This document shows, piece after piece, positions 34,701 through 41,813 of a DNA stretch of 64,000 nucleotides. Below the pieces are notes generated by a model, which saw only the letters and a program-made list of their open reading frames with translations, did no database searches and had not been told where the DNA came from. Positions within the stretch are counted from its first letter, which is position 1; each line of letters begins with the position of its first letter. This DNA is from CBDDLD01 sp965230605 (GTDB lineage Bacteria; Bacteroidota; Bacteroidia; Flavobacteriales; Flavobacteriaceae). The position numbers and the translations under genes were made by a program. The stretch is taken from the NCBI GenBank assembly GCA_965230605.1, contig CBDDLD010000004.1, positions 248,001 to 312,000 on the forward strand, read 5' to 3'.

Positions 34701-35135
34701 TCAGCAGATGATATCAAAAAAATCGAGCAAAAAGGTGAATTGGAGCTTGAAATTAACGGAAAAAATATTATTTTGGGATTGGATGATGTTGAGATTACAT
34801 CTCAAGATATTGAAGGATGGCTGGTAGCAAACGAAGGTGCTTTAACCGTAGCTTTAGATGTTACCATCACTGATGACTTACGAAAAGAGGGTATTGCACG
34901 TGAGCTCGTAAACCGTATTCAAAATTTACGTAAAGATTCAGGATTTGAAGTGACTGATCGTATAGATGTGAAGCTTCAAAAAGACGATCAGATCGTCGCA
35001 GCAGTGAATTCGAATGTTGAGTATATTAAATCAGAAACCTTAACCGAAGACCTTGAAATTATGGATAACTTAAACAGCGGTATAGAGATTGCTTTCGATG
35101 ATGTAAATACCAAGCTGTTTATTCAAAAACATTAA
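31731..35135 (+). CDS. ileS: isoleucine--tRNA ligase (long, eukaryote-like type)
   Basis: Class I synthetase charging tRNA-Ile. The product has 1134 residues, the long type 2 form, compared with about 940 in E. coli. The HIGH motif is altered: FEGPPSANGLPGVHHVLAR, so the first His is replaced and two His are adjacent (59-60). KMSKR is at 682-686. An editing domain (TWTTTPWTLPSNTAL) and the C-terminal anticodon-binding domain are present. Type 2 enzymes are typically less sensitive to mupirocin (family knowledge). The stop overlaps the start of the dksA-like gene by one base. Cytosolic and surely essential, as no second ileS is seen here. Confidence 0.97.
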   Translation: MSAKFTEYKGLNLPKVAEEISNYWEANNIFEKSVSTREGKAPYVFFEGPPSANGLPGVHHVLARAIKDIFPRYKTMKGFQVKRKAGWDTHGLPVELGVEKELGITKEDIGTKITVEEYNEACKKAVMRYTDIWNDLTVKMGYWVDMDDPYITYKSKYMESVWWLLKQIYDKQLLYKGYTIQPYSPKAGTGLSSHELNQPGTYQDVTDTTVVAQFKAKPETLADVLQGFDNVHFLAWTTTPWTLPSNTALTVGPKIDYVLVSTYNQYTFEPIQVVLAKALVGKQFSGKYEQVEDASGLEGYTSDAKKIPFYITKEFKGKDLVGIRYEQLLDYALPNDNPENAFRVISGDFVTTEDGTGIVHTAPTFGADDALVAKQATPEVPPMLVKDENDNLVPLVDLQGRFRPEMGEFAGKYVKNEYYADGEAPEKSVDVELAIKLKTENKAFKVEKYKHSYPNCWRTDKPILYYPLDSWFIKVTEVKERMHALNTTINWKPKSTGEGRFGNWLANANDWNLSRSRFWGIPLPIWRTDDGKEQICIGSVEELKAEMAKAVEAGVMDKDIFEDFVIGDMSEANYDTIDLHKNVVDKIILVSPSGQPMKRESDLIDVWFDSGSMPYAQWHYPFENNALIDNNEAFPANFIAEGVDQTRGWFYTLHAIGTMVFDSVAYKNVVSNGLVLDKNGQKMSKRLGNAVDPFETLSKYGADATRWYMISNANPWDNLKFDSEGIEEVKRKFFGTLYNTYSFFALYTNLDKFDYSEADIPIAERPELDRWILSELHTLIKKVDEFYADYEPTKAARAISNFTQEFLSNWYVRLSRRRFWKGDYQTDKISAYQTLYTCMLTIAKLGAPIAPFYMDQLYQDLIRVTGKEGFESVHLAEFPKYDNTFIDKALERKMENAQTISSLVLSLRAKEKIKVRQPLQKIMIPVDSAEQKHEILAVSDLIKHEVNVKSIELLEDASDILVKQIKPNFKVLGPRFGKDMKLIASAISGFSADDIKKIEQKGELELEINGKNIILGLDDVEITSQDIEGWLVANEGALTVALDVTITDDLRKEGIARELVNRIQNLRKDSGFEVTDRIDVKLQKDDQIVAAVNSNVEYIKSETLTEDLEIMDNLNSGIEIAFDDVNTKLFIQKH

Positions 35136-35524
35136 TGATTATGGCAGTAGATACAAACAATAGATATTCTGATAAAGAATTAGAAAAATTCAGAGTATTG
35201 ATCCAAGAAAAGATCGATAAAGCGGAGCACGACCTTGAACTGATAAAGAGTGCTTACATGAACGATCATAATAATGGTACTGATGATACTTCACCTACGT
35301 TTAAAGCCTTTGAAGAAGGTAGTGAAACCATGAGTAAGGAAGCAAACTCACAATTGGCCATACGTCAAGAAAAGTTCATCAGAGACCTTAAGAATGCCCT
35401 CATACGTATAGAGAACAAAACCTATGGCGTATGTCGAGTGACAGGAAAATTGATCAACCCTGAACGTTTAAAATTGGTGCCTCATGCCACACTGAGCATA
35501 GAGGCCAAGAACATGCAAAAGTAA
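35135..35524 (+). CDS. TraR/DksA-family protein without an intact zinc finger
   Basis: A 129-residue relative of DksA, which binds in the RNA polymerase secondary channel and modulates rRNA and stress promoters. A long helical hairpin comes first (LIQEKIDKAEHDLELIKSAY to FIRDLKNALIRIE), then the C-terminal signature TYGVCRVTGKLINPERLKLVPHATLSIEAK. In DksA this segment holds four Cys; here only Cys100 remains and the other three are Thr, Ser or missing, so zinc is not expected. The ATG overlaps the ileS stop (TAATG), so it is translated together with ileS. An alternative ATG is two codons downstream. Confidence 0.88.
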   Translation: MIMAVDTNNRYSDKELEKFRVLIQEKIDKAEHDLELIKSAYMNDHNNGTDDTSPTFKAFEEGSETMSKEANSQLAIRQEKFIRDLKNALIRIENKTYGVCRVTGKLINPERLKLVPHATLSIEAKNMQK

Positions 35525-35547
35525 ATTCAATAATAACCTAAACATAG

Positions 35548-35577
35548 CGCCTCGTGAATTCTATTCCGGGGCGTTTT
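35548..35577 (+). terminator. possible intrinsic terminator after the dksA-like gene
   Basis: Stem CGCCTCG (35548-35554) with CGGGGCG (35567-35573), including one G-T pair and a 12-base loop, followed by TTTT. It lies 24 bases after the stop. It overlaps a GTG that could start the next gene, so the later ATG at 35584 is more credible. Confidence 0.5.
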
Positions 35578-35583
35578 CATTAT

Positions 35584-36195
35584 ATGGGTCACGCAAAAAT
35601 CTATACCGTTGCCATTATGCTAATGAGTCTATGGCCAACTGCTGCCCAAAATACATTGAACAAAGAGATTAATGCTGAGGTAAATGCACTTCAAATCAAT
35701 GGCGATCAGATCTTTAATATCGAAATTAGAACCGCTGACACCAAGAGCATCTGTATCGAAGCCGTTATCGAAGGCGAATATAAAGATGGATTGGTGTTAG
35801 TTGCAGAGGTTGAAGGCGATAACCTTAATATCGACTTGGTGAAAAGCCCTTTGTTTAGGGATGCCAACGATAAGTTAAGTGCTCATAAGGTCATTGCAGC
35901 AAAGCTAAGCATCGTTCTACCTAAGCATAAGACCATCAATCTAGTGAGCGATATTGCCAATGTGGTTATGGAAGGCCAGTTTAAAGCACTACAAATGAAA
36001 CTGGCGCGAGGTAATTTTGAAGCCGTAGCTACTACCGAAAGCGCTGTGATCGATTGTGTAGATGGCAATATAAATGTGCAAACCGAGTTTACATCTAAGG
36101 TTACCGAAGATAAAAGTCAGTTAATTAAAGTTAATGAGCGTACCATTTGGAAGTTAAATACTAAATTTGGCCGCATATTGGTGCGTAAACAATAA
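35584..36195 (+). CDS. exported DUF4097/adhesin-like beta-repeat protein
   Basis: A 203-residue exported protein with a signal peptide (MGHAKIYTVAIMLMSLWPTAAQ) from the ATG at 35584. A GTG 10 codons earlier lies in a terminator-like stem and is less likely. The body alternates short strands such as LNIDLVKSPLF, AAKLSIVLPKHKTINL and NVVMEGQFKALQMKLARGNF, in the style of the DUF4097 / head-GIN putative adhesin beta-helix families. The match is by pattern, not by a firm signature. It is 3 bases before lspA and probably co-transcribed with it. Function unknown. Confidence 0.6.
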   Translation: MGHAKIYTVAIMLMSLWPTAAQNTLNKEINAEVNALQINGDQIFNIEIRTADTKSICIEAVIEGEYKDGLVLVAEVEGDNLNIDLVKSPLFRDANDKLSAHKVIAAKLSIVLPKHKTINLVSDIANVVMEGQFKALQMKLARGNFEAVATTESAVIDCVDGNINVQTEFTSKVTEDKSQLIKVNERTIWKLNTKFGRILVRKQ

Positions 36196-36198
36196 TAC

Positions 36199-36831
36199 AT
36201 GTCGTTAAGGAAAACATCATTGATCATACTAGGCATTCTGCTGATTGACCAAATCTCTAAGATTTACATTAAGACCCATTTTCAGTTACAAGACGACGTC
36301 GAAGTATTTTCATGGTTCAAGATCATTTTTGTAGAGAATAGCGGTATGGCTTGGGGCACCAAGTTAAGTGATATCTTTAGTTTCATTAATGACAATACCG
36401 CCAAATTAGTACTCACATTATTCCGCATAGCCGCAGTCACAGCCATAGGTTTTTGGTTATACGATGTTATTAAAAAGCAGCGCTCTAAGACCCTGATCTT
36501 CGCCATTGCCCTCATTTTCGCAGGGGCATTAGGAAACATTATAGACTCGGTGTTCTACGGCGTAATATTTGGGGACAGTTATGGGCAAGTTGCAACCTTT
36601 TTACCGGAAGGTGGCGGTTATGGCAAGCTCTTTCATGGTAAAGTAGTCGATATGCTCCACTTTCCACTATGGGAAGGCATCTTACCGTCTTGGGTTCCAG
36701 TATATGGCGGAAAGAACTTTACCTTTTTTGAGCCCGTATTTAATATCGCCGACATGGCGATTAGTACAGGCATAGGCGTCCTTATCTTCTTTAATAAAAA
36801 AGCCTTCGGTACTAAAAAAGTAGAAGCCTAA
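36199..36831 (+). CDS. lspA: lipoprotein signal peptidase (signal peptidase II)
   Basis: Inner-membrane aspartic peptidase that removes the signal peptide of diacylglyceryl-lipoproteins. It has four membrane helices; conserved LIDQISKIYIK, FVENSGMAWG, catalytic Asp in GALGNIIDSVFYG and catalytic Asp in VFNIADMAIS. The 210 residues exceed the E. coli protein (164) through an insertion between the two catalytic Asp residues (GDSYGQVATFLPEGGGYGK...), as is common in Bacteroidota. It would process the many lipoproteins encoded in this window. It directly precedes the accessory lysozyme-type region. Confidence 0.96.
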   Translation: MSLRKTSLIILGILLIDQISKIYIKTHFQLQDDVEVFSWFKIIFVENSGMAWGTKLSDIFSFINDNTAKLVLTLFRIAAVTAIGFWLYDVIKKQRSKTLIFAIALIFAGALGNIIDSVFYGVIFGDSYGQVATFLPEGGGYGKLFHGKVVDMLHFPLWEGILPSWVPVYGGKNFTFFEPVFNIADMAISTGIGVLIFFNKKAFGTKKVEA

Positions 36832-36899
36832 GCGCTCATTTCCCGTTGGCTCGGTATAATCCCCGTTTATTTTTATATACGCCCGCTTGTTACTTTGGG

Positions 36900-36931
36900 T
36901 TTGTTAACTATCCTGAATCACAATAGTTTAG
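36900..36931 (+). promoter_or_regulatory. candidate promoter of the GH19 lipoprotein gene
   Basis: TTTG at 36900-36903, 20-base spacer, TAGTTTAG at 36924-36931 (7 of 8). A short stem GAGGG/CCCTC (36931-36949) lies in the leader before the ATG at 36962. Confidence 0.4.
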
Positions 36932-36961
36932 AGGGAAATTCTAACCCTCATTTCTGCTATT

Positions 36962-38476
36962 ATGATTAAACATTTACGTTTCAGCTTACTTTGCATACTT
37001 ATGTGCTTTATGAATTGTCAAGATGAGGATATCAATCCTGAAGATTCAAATGAAAAACAGACAGTTATTGGTAGAGAACTTTCATTGGACCGAATCCCTC
37101 ACCTCAATCAAGTTAGTAATACTTTAGATAGAATAAGCAGTGATTTCAATTCAAGCAGCAGTCAAAGACTTAGTGCTTTAGATATTGATGGTATTAGCTT
37201 GGTTACAGATGATATTTTGTATATGACTTATGGCAATACACATACCTATACTTTTAAACTCTTAAGAGAAAACCCTGAATTCTATATTGAGAATTTGGTG
37301 TTGCATTATAATATAGAAACAGAAAAGTATGATGAGTATCTAGTACAATACAATATCAGTGCGCAGGAGTATCTAGATTTTGTTAATGGTATACCACTTC
37401 CAGAAAATGCGGAAACCACAATAATGAGTTTAGATAGTGGAACATTCTCAGATATAACTAATAGAGGGTTTTGGATGACCACTTGTACAACTATTTATTA
37501 CAATTGTACTGCTGGAGGTAATCATTCCTATGGAGAAGTATGTCAAGGTGATGCAGACCAACAACCGGGTTATATAGAGTTTTGCAATTCTGTTTATTAT
37601 GATACAGCCCCAATGATAGATGCAGGACCTTCCCCAGGAGGAGGTGGAGGTATTAGTGGTGGAGTCGGTGATGGTTATGTAATAACTAACCCTAGGGCTA
37701 ATGAACCATGTGAAAGCAGTGAAGGAGTGGGGATTGTTTCTGATGAGGGGTGTGTTAAAGTAAAAGAAAATGAGGAGGATGAGGATGATTGTAATACCTC
37801 AAAAAAAGATTTAAAGAAAGTATTCCCTAATATGAGTGACACTAATGCTAAACTTTTAGCGTCAGTTATCAATGATAAAGGAAAAGATTTTGGTATTGAT
37901 AGCGATGAAGATTTATGGCACTTTTTAAGTCAAGCTGGACATGAAACAGGCGGGTTTAATACTTTAAATGTTACTGAGAGCACATATTGGACTACAGCAA
38001 GTAAATTAGCCGATACTTATTCAAAATTTACCATGGACTCCTTACAAGCTAGTTCAAACTCAGAATTGTATTATGCGCCAGATTACTTACAGAATTCGTC
38101 TGGAGTAGCTAATATAGCTATGTGCTGTAGGTACGGTAACGGAGATGTTTCAAGTGGAGATGGTTATAAATATAGAGGCCGAGGTATTTTTCAATTGACA
38201 TGGAAAGATAACTATCAAGCCTTTAAGAATTGGTATAATGATAAGTATGAGCCAGACATTGATCCAGTGACTTCACCAAGTATTGTAGCGAGTAATGATA
38301 CTTTAGCTATATTAAGCGGACTTTGGTATTATAAAACAAGGGTGGTCGATAAAATTACTATAGATAGTACAACAACGGTAAAGAAAGTAACTAAGCCTAT
38401 TAATTCTGCTAGAAAGGGATTAGCAGATAGAAAAGCGAGATTTAAAAAAGCCAAAGATTCAATTAACTGTTTATAA
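36962..38476 (+). CDS. surface-type lipoprotein with C-terminal GH19 chitinase/lysozyme domain
   Basis: A 504-residue lipoprotein: signal MIKHLRFSLLCILMCFMNC (Cys19), then QDED, which resembles a Bacteroidota surface-export signal. An N-terminal domain of unknown type (to about 165) is followed by a Cys-rich stretch (170-208), a Gly/Pro linker (222-238), an acidic segment (268-277) and a GH19-type domain (about 283-504). That domain has catalytic Glu328 in AGHETGGF, a second Glu339 in NVTESTYW, YRGRGIFQLTWKDNY (404-418) and the NSARKGLADRKARF end seen in phage endolysins. It would cut chitin or peptidoglycan. No phage genes are near. It is followed after 9 bases by a small lipoprotein gene, as in an effector-immunity pair. 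Confidence 0.85.
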   Translation: MIKHLRFSLLCILMCFMNCQDEDINPEDSNEKQTVIGRELSLDRIPHLNQVSNTLDRISSDFNSSSSQRLSALDIDGISLVTDDILYMTYGNTHTYTFKLLRENPEFYIENLVLHYNIETEKYDEYLVQYNISAQEYLDFVNGIPLPENAETTIMSLDSGTFSDITNRGFWMTTCTTIYYNCTAGGNHSYGEVCQGDADQQPGYIEFCNSVYYDTAPMIDAGPSPGGGGGISGGVGDGYVITNPRANEPCESSEGVGIVSDEGCVKVKENEEDEDDCNTSKKDLKKVFPNMSDTNAKLLASVINDKGKDFGIDSDEDLWHFLSQAGHETGGFNTLNVTESTYWTTASKLADTYSKFTMDSLQASSNSELYYAPDYLQNSSGVANIAMCCRYGNGDVSSGDGYKYRGRGIFQLTWKDNYQAFKNWYNDKYEPDIDPVTSPSIVASNDTLAILSGLWYYKTRVVDKITIDSTTTVKKVTKPINSARKGLADRKARFKKAKDSINCL

Positions 38477-38485
38477 AATATGTTT

Positions 38486-38869
38486 ATGAAAAAAATACAA
38501 TTCACACTAATCTTATTAATAATATCGATTTCATGTAAGTCTCAAGAACTTAATGTACAGCAATTGATAAATGATTATTCGTCAGAGATAATAGGTGTAT
38601 GGATAGACGAAAATGATGAGAATTATAAGTTAGAGTTTTTAGATAACGGTATATGTAAAGAGTATGTGGGAACAGAACTTATAGCAACATACAATTATTC
38701 TTTAGATGATAATTGTGAAGGCTATATTGCTTCTAATACAGTTTACTTGAATTGGGTTGACACTGAAGACCAAAAAACCACTTGCTTTGAAATAAATAAT
38801 ATTACAAATCATTCCTTATCAATTATGATTATAGATAAAGCAAGAGTGGTTTTTTTCAATAAGGAATAA
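38486..38869 (+). CDS. small lipocalin-like lipoprotein, possible inhibitor/immunity partner
   Basis: A 127-residue lipoprotein. The second ATG (38486) gives the signal MKKIQFTLILLIISISC with the lipobox Cys17; an ATG two codons earlier is possible. The mature part has EIIGVWIDENDENYKLEFLDNG and later TVYLNWVD and RVVFFNKE, a GxW-plus-strands pattern as in small lipocalin-like domains. It has three more Cys. The gene begins 9 bases after the GH19 lipoprotein gene and both products are exported lipoproteins, so protection against the neighbouring enzyme is a reasonable guess, comparable in principle to lysozyme inhibitors. No direct evidence; family unknown to me. Confidence 0.6.
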   Translation: MKKIQFTLILLIISISCKSQELNVQQLINDYSSEIIGVWIDENDENYKLEFLDNGICKEYVGTELIATYNYSLDDNCEGYIASNTVYLNWVDTEDQKTTCFEINNITNHSLSIMIIDKARVVFFNKE

Positions 38870-38875
38870 TCATTC

Positions 38876-39031
38876 ATGAAAAAAAGTATTTTTTTAATCC
38901 CATTATTTCTGATACTAATAATACAAGTTTTCGATAAAAGAGATAATTATTTCTTTATTCAAATAGTGTTATTAGCCATTATTATCAGCTATGCTTGTTA
39001 TCTTTTATATACTAGAAGTTTAAAGAAATAA
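38876..39031 (+). CDS. 51-residue two-helix membrane protein
   Basis: A short frame that opens 6 bases after the small lipoprotein. The product begins MKKSIFLIPLFLILIIQVFD, has a short polar turn (KRDNYF), a second hydrophobic stretch (FIQIVLLAIIISYACYLLY) and a basic end TRSLKK. Two membrane helices with positive ends are plausible, and the codon choice and spacing fit a real gene. No family recognised. It may belong to the same operon as the GH19 lipoprotein. Confidence 0.55.
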   Translation: MKKSIFLIPLFLILIIQVFDKRDNYFFIQIVLLAIIISYACYLLYTRSLKK

Positions 39032-39110
39032 ACTTTGAGTATATAACAGAGAGAACAATAATGGTATTGAAAACCAGTAAAATATAATTAGGCAATATAA
39101 TTTATGTGTT

Positions 39111-39317
39111 ATGTGGAACCCTGAGAAAATAATATTATTCGTTTTAATATTTTCAATGGCTATAATGACTGGCTTAACATCATATTGGATAGACTGGTCA
39201 GTTTTTGAAAATAAGGAATTGATACTAAGAGAAATACAGTTACCATTGACATTTTTTGGATTAAGTATTTATTTTATGATACCCTATATAAAGAAACTAA
39301 AAGAGGATAATAATTAG
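39111..39317 (+). CDS. 68-residue small membrane protein
   Basis: MWNPEKIILFVLIFSMAIMT forms a first membrane helix, followed by an outside loop (SYWIDWSVFENKELILREIQ), a second helix (PLTFFGLSIYFMIPYI) and a basic tail KKLKEDNN. No known family. It closes the accessory stretch that begins at 36962 and overlaps the convergent cyclo-ligase gene by 4 bases at the stop codons. The gap of 79 bases to the previous small gene holds nothing recognisable. Confidence 0.55.
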   Translation: MWNPEKIILFVLIFSMAIMTGLTSYWIDWSVFENKELILREIQLPLTFFGLSIYFMIPYIKKLKEDNN

Positions 39318-39877
39318 AACCGATAAATCTCATCTACAGTCACACAATAATCCAAAGTCACATCATTAGCATCTACAACATCAAAATTAGCCTCAGCTTC
39401 AAAAAAAGATAAGCCAACCTTTACAGTTTCGGGTTTGCAGCTACTTAAAAACCGATCATAAAACCCCTTACCATAACCCACACGATGTCCATTGACATCA
39501 AAGGCCAATAAAGGCACAAAAACCACATCAATTTGAGAGGGTTGAATTTCAATACCATCCACCGGCTCCGGGATGTTGTAAGTGTTAGGTTTGATGACGG
39601 TGGTATCCGTGAGCAAATAATGCGTCATACTATAATCTTCAAAGTTGCTTTTAGACAAGACCACATTTTTATCCTTCCCCTGAAGCACATTCAGAATATA
39701 TTCGGTATTCACCTCCTTCTGAGACACAATAGGCAAAAACAAATGGTAAAAACTATGATCCCAGATATCGAGTTTTAGTAATTGATTAGCTATAGCAAGG
39801 CTTTTTGCTTCAATATCAGAGTCAGACAGTTGCTGTCTTAAAGCCTTATACTTAGATCTGAGCGCTTTTTTGGTCAT
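39314..39877 (-). CDS. 5-formyltetrahydrofolate cyclo-ligase
   Basis: Converts 5-formyl-THF to 5,10-methenyl-THF with ATP, returning a storage folate to the one-carbon pool. Recognised from the N-terminal KKALRSKYKALRQQLS, the central FVPLLAFDVNGHRVGYGKGFYDRFL signature with the GYGKGFYDR loop, and the length of 187. Its ATG overlaps the stop of the upstream hydrolase gene by 4 bases (39874-39877), so it is the third gene of rimK, AstE-like, cyclo-ligase. The stop overlaps that of the convergent small membrane gene. Cytosolic. Confidence 0.93.
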   Translation of the reverse strand: MTKKALRSKYKALRQQLSDSDIEAKSLAIANQLLKLDIWDHSFYHLFLPIVSQKEVNTEYILNVLQGKDKNVVLSKSNFEDYSMTHYLLTDTTVIKPNTYNIPEPVDGIEIQPSQIDVVFVPLLAFDVNGHRVGYGKGFYDRFLSSCKPETVKVGLSFFEAEANFDVVDANDVTLDYCVTVDEIYRF

Positions 39878-40842
39878 GCCGTTAGCTTGGTAGAAATATG
39901 AAAAATTGCATCACCCTGATAAATGATTGGAGACTCATTAACATTAAAGATATAACCATCATTAGGTGCCTTCACAAAGTGGTTAAACCCACCATAAGGA
40001 TCTGTAATATGACCAATAACATCTCCCTTGCTCACCTTAGTATTTACAGCCACCTTAGATTTAAACATCCCAGAAAAACTAGCCCGTATCCATTTGCTAT
40101 GAGAGATCTTGATCACCTGTTTTTTAGGTTCTGATACCTTGAACTTTTTAGGAAGCATTTCCAGATGACTCAACACACGTTTCACACCGTTAACTCCCGT
40201 ATTGGTAATTCTGGAATCAATATTAAAAGACTTCCCACCTTCAAAGAGTAACATCGGGATACCCATTTTATGACAGGTATTTCTAAAGGACTTGTCCAGG
40301 TTTTTGGAATAGAAAATAAAAGGCGCGCCAAATACTTTAGCAAGCTCCTCCAGCACCAACTCGTTCTTTACAATTCTAATTTGTGCCGCATTGAAACGGT
40401 TAGCACCGCCTGTATGGAAGTCGAGAATCAAATCCACATGAGGCACGATCTCAGTCATAAGTTTATGCGCCACTCTACTCGCTAAGGACCCCCCTTCACT
40501 TCCCGGGAATACTCTGTTGAGGTCACGCCCATCAGGGAACTCACGATCCATATTAATAAAACCAAACACATTAATGACCGGAATACAGATAATCGTCCCG
40601 CGTTTTGGTTTATTGATACCTTTAGCAATAATCTGCCTTACAATTTCAACACCGTTGACTTCATCGCCATGAATCCCTGCAGTGATAAGCACCGTTGGTC
40701 CGGGCTTTTTAGAACGTTCAATGATCACAGGAACGTCAATTGTATTTTGAGTATGTAATTTGGCAACATTAAAACTCACCTTAGCACTTTTACCAAGCGC
40801 CACCTTTTCCCCCAATATATCTAATACCTCTTTTTCACTCAT
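39874..40842 (-). CDS. succinylglutamate desuccinylase/aspartoacylase-family zinc hydrolase
   Basis: M14-type zinc carboxypeptidase fold of 322 residues. Zinc ligands are seen in GIHGDEVNG (His and Glu) and LDFHTGG (His), with the catalytic Glu later in LLFEGGK; DGRDLNRVFPG and the substrate Arg are typical for the AstE/AspA group. A barrel-sandwich domain ends the protein (GGFNHFVKAPNDGYIF). It overlaps both neighbours by 4 bases: RimK upstream, cyclo-ligase downstream. The constant link to RimK suggests it acts on glutamyl tails or N-acyl amino acids rather than on succinylglutamate; that is inference. Confidence 0.88.
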   Translation of the reverse strand: MSEKEVLDILGEKVALGKSAKVSFNVAKLHTQNTIDVPVIIERSKKPGPTVLITAGIHGDEVNGVEIVRQIIAKGINKPKRGTIICIPVINVFGFINMDREFPDGRDLNRVFPGSEGGSLASRVAHKLMTEIVPHVDLILDFHTGGANRFNAAQIRIVKNELVLEELAKVFGAPFIFYSKNLDKSFRNTCHKMGIPMLLFEGGKSFNIDSRITNTGVNGVKRVLSHLEMLPKKFKVSEPKKQVIKISHSKWIRASFSGMFKSKVAVNTKVSKGDVIGHITDPYGGFNHFVKAPNDGYIFNVNESPIIYQGDAIFHISTKLTA

Positions 40843-41714
40843 CGTCTGTTGCGCTCTATAAATGTTATAATCGCTCTCGCAATATTTTTTTGTGTTGCTC
40901 CCTCTATCCCTTCTAATCCGGGTGTGGAGTTAACCTCCATAATTAATGGGCCACGCTTAGATTGTAGCATATCTACACCGCAAACAGGCAGCTTAAGTGC
41001 CCGAGCAGCTCGGATAGCTAACTTTAATTCCTCTTCGGACAATCGAATATACTCTGCAGAGCCACCACGATGAAGATTCGAACGGAACTCGCCGTCCTTC
41101 CCTTGACGTTTCATAGCACCCACAACCTGGCCGTCTACAATTAAGGCTCTTAGATCAGCACCCTTGGCTTCTTCAATATACTCCTGCACCAGTGCTCTAG
41201 CTTGTAATCCGTTGAAAGCTTCCAATACAGATTCCGCAGCATTTCGAGTTTCAGCAAGCACAACACCCAAGCCTTGGGTGCCTTCGAGAAGTTTTATGAT
41301 CACCGGTGTACCACCAACATGATTGATCACCTCTTCAACATCTCGGGAGTAATTGGTAAAAACCGTTTTAGGCATCCCAATGCCTGCCTTCGATAAACGC
41401 TGAAAGCTTCTAAGCTTATCTCGCGATCTAATGATCGCATCTGAAGTAACCGTAGTAAACACGTTCATCATTTCAAACTGCCTCACCACAGCACAACCAA
41501 AAAAGGTGACTGAGGCTCCAATTCTAGGAATGATAGCGTCAACGTAATCTAAATAGCGATCTTTATAATAAATGGTGGGCTTCTCTTGTTCAATGATAAT
41601 ATCGCATTTGAGCGGGTCAATAACTTCAATATCATGATTCCTTTTTTCAGCTTCTTCAATAAGACGTCTGGTAGAGTATAAATTTTCGTTTCTGGAAAGA
41701 ATAACAATATTCAT
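40839..41714 (-). CDS. rimK: RimK-family alpha-L-glutamate ligase (ribosomal protein S6 modification)
   Basis: ATP-grasp ligase that adds glutamates to the C-terminus of ribosomal protein S6 in E. coli. The 291 residues show the N-terminal lobe (MNIVILSRNENLYSTRRL), the ATP-grasp core (TPVIIKLLEGTQGLGVVLAET), EYIEEAKGADLRALIVDG and the metal site GVDMLQSKRGPLIMEVNSTPGLEGIE. The length agrees with RimK (300). It is the first gene of a three-gene overlapping operon with a zinc hydrolase and 5-formyl-THF cyclo-ligase, divergent from uvrC. Other RimK-like ligases act on other peptides, so the S6 target is likely but not certain. Confidence 0.92.
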   Translation of the reverse strand: MNIVILSRNENLYSTRRLIEEAEKRNHDIEVIDPLKCDIIIEQEKPTIYYKDRYLDYVDAIIPRIGASVTFFGCAVVRQFEMMNVFTTVTSDAIIRSRDKLRSFQRLSKAGIGMPKTVFTNYSRDVEEVINHVGGTPVIIKLLEGTQGLGVVLAETRNAAESVLEAFNGLQARALVQEYIEEAKGADLRALIVDGQVVGAMKRQGKDGEFRSNLHRGGSAEYIRLSEEELKLAIRAARALKLPVCGVDMLQSKRGPLIMEVNSTPGLEGIEGATQKNIARAIITFIERNRR

Positions 41715-41801
41715 ATATAGAAAAGGACTAAGTGAGTAGCTTTACCTGCTGCAATATACTAAAAAAAGGAAGTCCAATTTTTACAATATTAGCAATTAAA
41801 C

Positions 41802-41809
41802 TACCTTTG
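41802..41809 (+). promoter_or_regulatory. -7 element of uvrC
   Basis: Exact TACCTTTG that ends 4 bases before the uvrC ATG at 41814, so the mRNA may begin at the start codon (leaderless). An ATTTTT lies about 20 bases upstream in place of TTG. Confidence 0.5.
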
Positions 41810-41813
41810 AGTT

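Noticed and set aside
36962..39317. GH19 lysozyme region as a prophage remnant
   Set aside because: The enzyme has a lipoprotein signal and long N-terminal region, and no holin, capsid, tail or integrase gene is near.
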